NCBI GenBank assembly: GCA_910578505.1
Contig: CAJTPV010000047.1
Coordinates: 1 to 19,797, forward strand
DNA from: an uncultured Oscillospiraceae bacterium
Lineage (GTDB): Bacteria; Bacillota; Clostridia; Oscillospirales; Oscillospiraceae
DNA length: 19,797 nt
Direction of reading: 5' to 3'
In this document: piece after piece, positions 1 to 5,790 of the stretch
Position numbering within the stretch: the first letter of the stretch is position 1
How the letters are laid out: each line of letters begins with the position of its first letter
Made by a program: the position numbers and the translations under genes
Notes under the pieces: model-generated
Database searches by the model: none
Seen by the model: the letters and a program-made list of their open reading frames with translations, nothing else
Told to the model about the DNA's origin: nothing

Positions 1-1
1 G

Positions 2-316
2 CAGGGAGACAAGACAGTATACTGCAATCGGATTGCTCCCGGTGAGACGGATAAAACCTGCCGGGATGTGGGAGCCAGGGCAGTATTTGAGAACAAAATC
101 CAGAGCGAGGAAACCTGGAAGATTTACAAGCGTGCATACAAAAAATACTATGCCCGTTACATGAAGGGGAACTTGAGCGAGGCTGAGTTCAAGGCGTGGG
201 GAGAACGGGCTGCTGCTCAGCGGGATACCATCCGTCTGTTGCTGGAGGGGACGAGAGATCCAGAGGAACAGACAGAACTGATTGAGCGGCTGCGGGCGGA
301 ATTAAACCAGCTATAG
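2..316 (+). CDS. C-terminal part of a DUF6076-like protein (partial at window start)
   Basis: The frame is open from the first bases, so this is the end of a longer gene; about 104 residues are visible. It has a CNR-IAPGETDKTC segment (two cysteines, possible zinc ligands), followed by a basic, tyrosine-rich helical stretch (KIYKRAYKKYYARY) and a Glu/Arg-rich end. This arrangement resembles the C-terminus of DUF6076 proteins, which I recall from clostridial mobile elements; the function is unknown. The stop codon at 314-316 directly touches the stop of the convergent cysteine desulfurase fragment, within a shared CTATAG at 311-316. That suggests a rearrangement joined the two ends. The family call rests on memory of the motif and is moderate. 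Confidence 0.5.
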   Translation, partial: QGDKTVYCNRIAPGETDKTCRDVGARAVFENKIQSEETWKIYKRAYKKYYARYMKGNLSEAEFKAWGERAAAQRDTIRLLLEGTRDPEEQTELIERLRAELNQL

Positions 317-853
317 TAATTGACTTGCTTGCACAGCGTCCGTATGGAATAACACGCCGCGTTTATGAGCAATTTCTGCCAAAGCGGGCACGGGCTCCAC
401 GGTTCCAATCACGTTGTTGGCCAACATCACCGAGACAAGCTTTGTTTGATCGGAAATGGATGCTTGAAGCAATTCTGCTTCTATTATTCCCTCTCGGCTT
501 ACAGGTAAGCGCCGAACCGGGATACCCATTCGCTCAACAGATAAACATGCATTGAGAACAGCATGGTGTTCGATTTGACTGGTAATTATCAACTGCGTAT
601 CTCCTGCCCGCATCAATCCCTTGATGGCCCAATTATCACTCTCTGTTCCGCCGGAAGTAAAATAAATTTCGTCCGCTGATGCCCCAATACAGGACGCGAT
701 AGTACTTCGTGCATCTCGGAGAGCTTTTTTCGCATTTCGCGAAAATAAGTATGGCTGAGAAACGTTCGCATATTCCTCCAGTAAGAACGGACGCATCGCC
801 TCAAAAGCATCTGTATCCAATCTGGTAGTAGCCGCGTTATCGGCATAAATCAT
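311..853 (-). pseudogene. Cysteine desulfurase (NifS/IscS/DndA class), 5' fragment lacking the PLP lysine
   Basis: 180 residues from an ATG at 853 with a GGAGGG ribosome binding site. The N-terminal half of a class V aminotransferase fold is clear: YADNAATTRLD at residues 3-13, SGGTESDN at 67-74, EHHA at 95-98, ANNVIGTVEP near 145-154, and HTDAVQA at 170-176 with the PLP-contacting Asp and Gln. Full enzymes are about 380 residues, and the PLP-binding lysine lies some 25 residues beyond this point. Here the frame ends with SQLL and a TAG, so the product cannot form the PLP aldimine and is almost certainly inactive. It is the last gene of the minus-strand operon that includes a BrxL-like ATPase. 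A sulfur-donor role like DndA/SspA in DNA phosphorothioation is possible for the intact ancestor but is inferred only from context. Confidence 0.8.
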
Positions 854-881
854 ATAGCAGTCCCTCCGTAAGCGGGAGCTT

Positions 882-1083
882 TCACTCAAAAAGAGTGCAT
901 CCTTCGTTTTTGAAATCTTCTATCTTTTCCAGCAGGTCATCCGTTGTTGCGTCGAGATGAACTGCCAGACAGTTCAGACAAAAGTTTTTCCTGATATGTA
1001 CCCCAATTAGCTTTTTGTTTAATCCAATCTCATTCTTATTTTAAGATAGCTTCGCATACACAGCATTTGACTCGTTTTGCCAT
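882..1083 (-). pseudogene. Small Cys-rich (zinc-ribbon-like) protein, frameshifted
   Basis: An ATG at 1083 overlaps the stop of the upstream BrxL-like fragment (TGATG), which suggests translational coupling. The first frame gives MAKRVKCCVCEAILK and then stops. Shifting by one base, the sequence stays open for about 50 residues (NEIGLNKKLIG..., CLNCLA, DDLLEKIEDFKNEGCTLF) and ends at 882. The span of 202 bases is one base off a multiple of three, as expected for a single-base indel. The repaired protein would be about 66 residues with CCxC and CxxC pairs, a plausible zinc site. No function is assigned. Its place between a BrxL-like ATPase and a cysteine desulfurase suggests it belonged to the same system. 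Confidence 0.6.
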
Positions 1084-2173
1084 CAAGCGTCCCACCTTAC
1101 TGTATATGTTGAAAAACCGAGATTACCGTCCGGGAACATGCCAGGATTGACAAAACGCATTTGCTTTAGTACGGTCTCCTGCATATTTTTTGCAGGTGTT
1201 AGGCAGTATCGATCAAACTCTTGCTTAAATTTCAGAGTACGGATCAAATCGCTGTTTGCATGGGGGAAGAAAAGCTTTAGGTATGCTGTGCAGAGGCGGA
1301 ATACGGCTTCCTTTTCTCGCCCCGATGTATTACCTGTAGCAGAGCTTACATCCACTAATTCCTCAACCATACCACGATATTTCATTGTTTCAGAAGTACT
1401 GCGCAATAAATGCATAATTTCTGTAAAGTATTCAGAGTTTAGTGCCCAGTCATTGATATACATTTCGGGTGACAAAGATGGTACATAGTGACCGGGAATA
1501 AAACCATGAATTCTCTGGAGAAGCGCACTGTCCTGGAAAATAGGGTTGATCTCACCAATCATATCCTTGTCGCTGTCCATACTACCGTAGCGTATCCATC
1601 CTCCATATAACCCTTCAAGATTCCGGCCATCTCCTTGTCGTTGGAAAAGGAAATTGATTTGATCTCGTCCACGGCAATGAAGTCATTGCAGGTTACCAGA
1701 CCCTTGGTCCGCGCTCCGGAACGGCGGTCAAGGAAGAGCATAGTACGGCTCACCTGTCCGCCAGTGAGAAGCCAGCCATATTTGCTGATTTTTCCGAACA
1801 TATAAGATTTTCCAGTTTGCTGCGGGGCAAGTTCGATCAGGTTTACGCGAGGCTGGATAAAAGGCAGCAGCCGTGTAAGCATGGTATGTTTTGCTCTCCA
1901 GACATCCCTGTCAATCCAGCCTTTTCGCATAAATCCATCCGGATTATAATCAATTGCTCCAAGGAGAATGTCCATCCATTCTTCGGCGTTGAAGTGAGAA
2001 CGGGCTTCCCGAAAATCGTCAAGGCTGACTTTATATGGGCAGAAATTCTTAAAGTCCAACAAGGTAAAACGCCCGTTTTTCTTATTCCCCTCCGGCGGCA
2101 TATATCCGAGTTTCACCAGTCCCCACCCACCAGCTTCTCCAATGAGTTCACTTTTGATTCTATTCCATAGGAC
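1083..2173 (-). pseudogene. BrxL-like (BREX Lon-type) AAA+ ATPase, frameshifted and N-terminally truncated
   Basis: Two frames make up one protein. The upstream frame (2173 to 1559) contains EWMDILLGAIDYNPDGF, a Walker A-like APQQTGKS, LLTGGQ, and a Walker B CNDFIAVDEIKSISF, which is the order seen in BrxL ATPases. The downstream frame (1580 to 1083, about 165 residues) continues with NPIFQDSALLQRIHGFIPG and a helical end near LKLFFPH. The two overlap out of frame at 1559-1580, where the segment usually leading to a GNI motif is missing, so a small deletion with frameshift is likely. The N-terminal part typical of BrxL (over 100 residues) is absent, and no Lon protease domain follows. In BREX, BrxL is an AAA+ DNA-binding motor. 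The Walker A begins with Ala rather than Gly. The family call comes from motif order only. Confidence 0.65.
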
Positions 2174-3083
2174 TCACCGTGATGTTTTGAAGCAAAGTGA
2201 GGAACTCCTCCAGTTTTCCGGCAGAAAAGGTCTGTGGTTGTTCGATAGCCTTGAGTATATCGCCGCCGTCAGGAATGCCTTCAAATAAATACCTGGCAGG
2301 AATTCTATTCTGAATAGCCCACGCCGCCGGAGTCTCTTCTCCAGAAATACGTTTCCACTCCCTCTTGATAGCCAATACAACCGAGCGTTTTGAGAAATCC
2401 TCAACCTTCTCAGTAAACGCTGCAATAAAGGCACTTTTATTCATCTGGAAGCCGCCTGCCATCTCGTCCAATAGCCCCAGCCAGTCCGCATTCTCCAAAG
2501 TGACTTCTGGGAAATGAGAGCGCAGTATTTGCAAAGACTCGGTTCGGGTATGTTCAAAGAAAAGGCGTTCAATCGCAGGTGCGCTGTGTTCCAATGCGTT
2601 TTTAATATCTGATCGGCCCTGCCCCAGTTGTATCTCCGCAAGAAAAGCGGTCAGTTCCGGATGAACCGCCTCAATCATCTGCTGGGGCAAATGATTGTTA
2701 ATAGTAACTGCTTTTTGAAGAGTTGCAAAGACATTTTTATATCCGGCAAAGCCTGTGAAACCGCACATGGATTTTGCCAGACGAATGATTTCATACTCAC
2801 AGCTGATTTCAGCGATTTCCTTGCTAATATCCGCTTGCTTCCAGAGCCATCCTGCCGTTTCCTGACATTTTTGAAGAATGGCGGTACAGTATCCGTGAGA
2901 GACATCACCGATGGAGACGGCCAGTCCGGCAAGTTCAGGCGCTACTCTGTCAATGTAGATTTCAAAAGAACGCAGGAAATTTTCTTTTTTGATATAATTT
3001 GCAATAGTGCTAATGATTTCGGGTTCATCTTCCAGAATTTTTCCTACCTCTTTGATGGCATTGCTTCGATCCTCAACCGGTGC
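2160..3083 (-). pseudogene. C-terminal fragment of a large unknown protein from the same island operon
   Basis: This frame is open from about 3104 to the TAG at 2160 and codes for about 308 residues with no plausible start at its upstream end. Upstream it runs directly into the truncated lipoprotein gene in another frame, so the original N-terminus has been lost. The protein is helix-rich, with a segment like SKEIAEISCEYEIIRLAKSM in the middle and a KREWKRISGEETPAAWA segment towards the end; the latter type of W-x-x-I-S-G motif occurs in large clostridial NTPase-like proteins that I cannot name. It is directly upstream of the BrxL-like pseudogene, so it may be the remnant of a large ATPase or other core component of that system. 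No catalytic motif is visible in the surviving part. Confidence 0.5.
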
Positions 3084-3219
3084 CGTTGACGGCCATGGAC
3101 AGGTTCACCTTCTGATAGTCACCGTCCGCGCCGTCCGTTCCGCCGCCGCCGCAGCCGGTCAGGCTGAGGGCCATCATCGCGCAGAGCAGCGCCCATGCGA
3201 TTGCTTTACCGTGCTTCAT
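3073..3219 (-). pseudogene. Lipoprotein, first 48 codons only (possible transport substrate-binding protein)
   Basis: The ATG at 3219 has a GGAGGT site 8 bases upstream and a strong promoter further up. The peptide starts with a basic n-region (MKHGKAIAW), a hydrophobic core and a lipobox LTGC (cleavage before Cys23), then a Gly/Asp-rich linker and YQKVNLSMAVNGT, the usual opening of a periplasmic-type binding domain. It stops at TGA 3073-3075 immediately where the island-derived frame begins, so the rest of the gene (normally 300 residues or more) has been removed or displaced. A TRAP- or ABC-type solute-binding lipoprotein is the best guess; too little remains to choose. Confidence 0.7.
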
Positions 3220-3290
3220 AAGCTCGTACCTCCGTTGTATCGTTCATAGTCATTGTCATTTGTCTTATGTCCGACACATTAGCTGGTTAT

Positions 3291-3319
3291 ACTATACCGT
3301 CTTTTTCCAGCAAAGTCAA
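3291..3319 (-). promoter_or_regulatory. Sigma-A promoter of the truncated lipoprotein gene
   Basis: On the minus strand TTGACT (3314-3319) and TATAGT (3291-3296) are separated by exactly 17 bases. The lipoprotein ATG lies about 70 bases downstream with a good ribosome binding site. The promoter still looks functional, so it may now transcribe into the decayed island operon. Confidence 0.7.
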
Positions 3320-3400
3320 TGGGCAATGTGATTTTCACCGTTTCAGACAAAAGCAGGAGGTGTTTTTTGGAGATAGTGACAAAAGGCGGTTTGGCAGCAG

Positions 3401-3429
3401 TTGACAAAAAGCAGGGCACAATGTAAAAT
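3401..3429 (+). promoter_or_regulatory. Sigma-A promoter of the DUF1835-like gene
   Basis: TTGACA (3401-3406), 17-base spacer, TAAAAT (3424-3429). The start codon at 3470 follows by about 40 bases with GAGGAGGG before it. This placement also argues against any start codon upstream of 3470. Confidence 0.75.
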
Positions 3430-3469
3430 AAGGAAACTGCGGGGCGATGTTTATGAGGAGGGATTCCAC

Positions 3470-4411
3470 ATGCTGGAAGTTGTATTTGGCGACAGCGCTG
3501 CCGGGGGCATGTCTGCTGCGATTGGGCGAAAAAAGCCGATTATTATCGCATCTGCTCCTGTTATTTCTATCACCAAAAGGCCAGGACCTGAGCTGTCCAG
3601 AGCGGAGATCCGGAAAGCGCAGGAGGAGGCGGAAGAGCGCAGCTGGGCGGAGGCGGTGCCGCTGGAGGGCAGCGACAGGGATATTTTTTCCTTCGATCTG
3701 CTGCTGAGCACGGGGGCCATTGATGAAGACGGGATCGGCCCCGCACGCAAATCCGTGCTGTGCGCCCTGTATCCGGAGTGGGCGGATCAGATGGGGAAAA
3801 CGGTGGAAGAAGGGCAGAAAAACTTATCTGTTCTGTTGGAACGGGCAGAAAAGGGAGAATCTATTCGTGTTTGGAGCAGCAATAACCCGGAAGAAGCCTG
3901 CGGGTTATACTGGCTCATGGAGCAGCTGCGCCCCATTGGGTTTGAAAATCTGGACATAACGCTTGTGCGGCTGCCGGAATTTCAGGAGAGACCCGACGGC
4001 GCCGTCGTCCAATATGTGGGCTGGGGGGAGGTTGAACCCTATCAGTTTGGCCGGATGGCATTATCGGGGGAAAAACTGCCTGTCAACGCCATGCGCATGA
4101 TGGCGGACCGCTGGAAGCAGCTGCAGCAGGAGAATGCCCCCCTGCGGGCTGTGCTGAACGGCCGGTTGGTCAGCGCGCCGGAGTCCCTGTATGACTCGTA
4201 TATCCTCCGGGAAATTGCTGCGCAGGGGCAGGAGTTCAACGGGGCGATGGTGGTGGGCAATGTGCTCGGAAAGTACCGGCTTGGCATCGGGGATGGCTGG
4301 GTCGCCTGGCGGATGGAACAGTTTATCCGCGAAGGCCTTATAGAGCCTGTGACGCCGGTTGAGAGGGACTGGCCCTCTTATCGCCGGGTTTTTCGCAAAG
4401 GTGCTTCGTGA
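3470..4411 (+). CDS. DUF1835-domain protein (DUF1835/DUF3658 type), function unknown
   Basis: 313 residues from ATG 3470, chosen because GAGGAGGG lies just upstream and the promoter is at 3401-3429; longer versions would start inside the promoter. The N-terminus (MLEVVFGDSAAGGMSAAIG) is the typical opening of DUF1835 proteins, followed by a Glu/Arg-rich helical region, then SIRVWSSNNPEEACGLYWL and a segment reading LDITLVRLPE, also typical. The C-terminal third (MMADRWKQL, AVLNGRLVSAPESLYDSYI) matches the usual DUF3658 position. No enzyme activity is established for the family. It is transcribed alone, with about 70 bases to the next promoter, and its base composition is closer to the core genes than to the island on its left. 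Confidence 0.75.
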   Translation: MLEVVFGDSAAGGMSAAIGRKKPIIIASAPVISITKRPGPELSRAEIRKAQEEAEERSWAEAVPLEGSDRDIFSFDLLLSTGAIDEDGIGPARKSVLCALYPEWADQMGKTVEEGQKNLSVLLERAEKGESIRVWSSNNPEEACGLYWLMEQLRPIGFENLDITLVRLPEFQERPDGAVVQYVGWGEVEPYQFGRMALSGEKLPVNAMRMMADRWKQLQQENAPLRAVLNGRLVSAPESLYDSYILREIAAQGQEFNGAMVVGNVLGKYRLGIGDGWVAWRMEQFIREGLIEPVTPVERDWPSYRRVFRKGAS

Positions 4412-4481
4412 GCGCGCACAGAATCAACGGGCAAGACAAGCCGCTGCGGTCTGTCCGGAAAGAAAAAATTGCGAAATACAG

Positions 4482-4510
4482 TTGACAAAACAGCCTTATG
4501 CATTTAATAT
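4482..4510 (+). promoter_or_regulatory. Strong sigma-A promoter without an obvious gene
   Basis: TTGACA (4482-4487), 17-base spacer, TAATAT (4505-4510), close to consensus. Transcription would start near 4517, run into a GC hairpin at 4540-4563 and then go antisense to the DUF6809 gene at 4572-4814. No convincing plus-strand reading frame follows before the XRE-Uma2 gene at 4902. Confidence 0.6.
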
Positions 4511-4539
4511 AGTAACGTTAGTCTGAAAATCGCGGAATC

Positions 4540-4563
4540 GCCCCGCCCCCACGGGGGCGGGGC
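4540..4563. terminator. GC-rich hairpin, probable terminator of the DUF6809 gene
   Basis: A perfect inverted repeat (GCCCCGCCCCC/GGGGGCGGGGC) with an AC centre lies 8 bases beyond the minus-strand stop at 4572. No clean T-tract follows on either strand, so termination efficiency is uncertain. It could also stop the plus-strand transcript from the 4482 promoter. Confidence 0.5.
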
Positions 4564-4571
4564 TTCCAGCA

Positions 4572-4814
4572 TCAGGAGCGCAGCTCCAGCATGAGGGACG
4601 CCCCCAGCAGAAAGCCCTCCCGAAAATAGTGGAAATGCCCGGCAGCCTCCATGTCAGCAAAGTCATCCCAGTATTTTTCAATGCACTCCGCCCCAGCCCT
4701 CTCCTCTATGTACTCCCAGAAGCGATTGCCCTTTTCCCGCAGGGCCTGATATTCCGGCGTCTGGGGGAGTTCGATGCTGTAGGTGTTGCGGAATATTTCT
4801 TCTAGCAGGTTCAT
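4572..4814 (-). CDS. DUF6809-like small protein, function unknown
   Basis: 80 residues from ATG 4814, preceded by AAAGGAG 8 bases away. The sequence is acidic and helical, starting MNLLEEIFRNTY, with a middle LREKGNRFWEYIEE and ending in a hydrophobic FREGFLLGASLMLELRS. This matches the small clostridial DUF6809 family, in which a C-terminal Y/F-x-x-G-F-x-L-G-x-x-L motif is typical. No function is known to me. It has its own promoter (4863-4891) and is divergent from an XRE-Uma2 gene; a palindrome lies at the expected start of its transcript, so it is probably controlled by that regulator. A hairpin follows the stop. Confidence 0.7.
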   Translation of the reverse strand: MNLLEEIFRNTYSIELPQTPEYQALREKGNRFWEYIEERAGAECIEKYWDDFADMEAAGHFHYFREGFLLGASLMLELRS

Positions 4815-4836
4815 AAAGAGCTCTCCTTTAGAAAAT

Positions 4837-4851
4837 TAAGTAAATTGCTTA
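4837..4851. promoter_or_regulatory. Candidate operator for the XRE regulator
   Basis: TAAGTAAATTGCTTA is a 15-base palindrome with one mismatched pair. It lies between the -10 box of the DUF6809 promoter and its start codon, in the intergenic space shared with the divergent XRE-Uma2 gene. This is the usual place for an XRE repressor to act. Binding is inferred. Confidence 0.45.
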
Positions 4852-4862
4852 TTTGCGAAATC

Positions 4863-4891
4863 ATGATACCAGAAAATATCTTTATTGTCAA
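4863..4891 (-). promoter_or_regulatory. Sigma-A promoter of the DUF6809 gene
   Basis: Minus strand TTGACA (4886-4891), 17-base spacer, TATCAT (4863-4868). The -35 box overlaps the ribosome-binding region of the divergent XRE-Uma2 gene, so the two genes cannot be fully independent. Confidence 0.7.
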
Positions 4892-4901
4892 GAGGATTTC
4901 T

Positions 4902-5753
4902 ATGTCTGACACGAATGTATTAGGCCGCCGCTTGCTTGAACTGCGCAAGAAGAGAGGCATCTCACAATCCGAATTAGGCCAATTTCTCGGCGTTTCAGCA
5001 ACGCAAATCGGCGATATTGAGCACGGGCACAGCGCAACTACGCTGCAGCGCCTGATTCAGCTCTGTTCTTATTTTGATGTATCGTCAGACTATCTCTTGG
5101 GGCTGTCGGACGACATGCGGCCCCGGACGCCGGTGCAGATGTCCAGCGCGGTGCCGGAGCTCGAACCTGCGCCCTGGATGCCCTTGAAGGAATTTCAGGA
5201 TTTTGCGGACACCCACGACGGCTCCTGGGAGCTGATTGAAGGCGCTCCGGTCAAAATGGACTCCGGGAGCGACGCCCACCAGTGGCTGTGTACACAGCTT
5301 GCGGCCCAATTTGCCCTGTTTTTTGCGGGGAAGGCCTGTGTTCCGCTGATTGAAAAGGATATATGGGCCTCTGCGGAAAAGCTGACGGACACCAGGGACA
5401 AGCGAAAAGATGCCACCAGAAAGCCAGACCTGCTGGTCTATTGCAGCAAGGCGCAAAGCGTGCACAATTTGATTGTGAAACCGGAGCTCGTGGTGGAGGT
5501 CTGGTCCCCCTGCAACAGCAACCCGGAGCGGGCCGGCAAGCAGGCGCTTTATCAGGCCCTCGGCGTAAAGGAGCTGTGGCTCATTGATTCTGTTACCAAA
5601 GATTTTACCATACTGTCATTTGAAAATCTCCACATTCCAAAGATACAGATCGGGAACGCGGAAAAGGACAGGCTGAAATCTTTCCTGTTCCCCGGCCTGA
5701 GCGTGGATTTATCCGGCCTTCAGAACTATCTCGATCAATTTTCGGGATCATAA
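4902..5753 (+). CDS. XRE-family HTH regulator fused to a Uma2-type (PD-(D/E)XK) nuclease domain
   Basis: 283 residues from ATG 4902, preceded by AGAGGA; a longer frame to 4845 would begin inside the divergent promoter. Residues 8-63 form an XRE helix-turn-helix (LRKKRGISQSELGQFLGVS, then IEHGHSATTLQRL and FDVSSDYLLGL). A Pro-rich linker (72-92) leads to a Uma2/DUF820 domain at about 95-275: GSWELIEG at 107-114, KPDLLVY with Asp176, ELVVEVWSP with Glu199, a Lys at 213, and the typical ALGVKELWLID at 219-229. Uma2 proteins have a restriction-endonuclease-like fold; many are common in cyanobacteria and their biology is poorly known. The catalytic Asp and Glu appear intact. Fusion to a DNA-binding domain suggests targeted nuclease activity or autoregulation. 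The gene is divergent from DUF6809 and lies 37 bases before ileS. Confidence 0.85.
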   Translation: MSDTNVLGRRLLELRKKRGISQSELGQFLGVSATQIGDIEHGHSATTLQRLIQLCSYFDVSSDYLLGLSDDMRPRTPVQMSSAVPELEPAPWMPLKEFQDFADTHDGSWELIEGAPVKMDSGSDAHQWLCTQLAAQFALFFAGKACVPLIEKDIWASAEKLTDTRDKRKDATRKPDLLVYCSKAQSVHNLIVKPELVVEVWSPCNSNPERAGKQALYQALGVKELWLIDSVTKDFTILSFENLHIPKIQIGNAEKDRLKSFLFPGLSVDLSGLQNYLDQFSGS

Positions 5754-5790
5754 CGAATGTGACAAAAAATCGATCCAACAGGAGGACAAC

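Noticed and set aside
1..3085. Search for att sites, tRNA or transposase genes that would define the island as an integrative element
   Set aside because: None seen inside the window; the left end of the island lies outside it.
4851..4882. Plus-strand promoter for the XRE-Uma2 gene (TTGCGA with TATCTT, 18-base spacer)
   Set aside because: Both boxes are weak, and the call cannot be separated from background.
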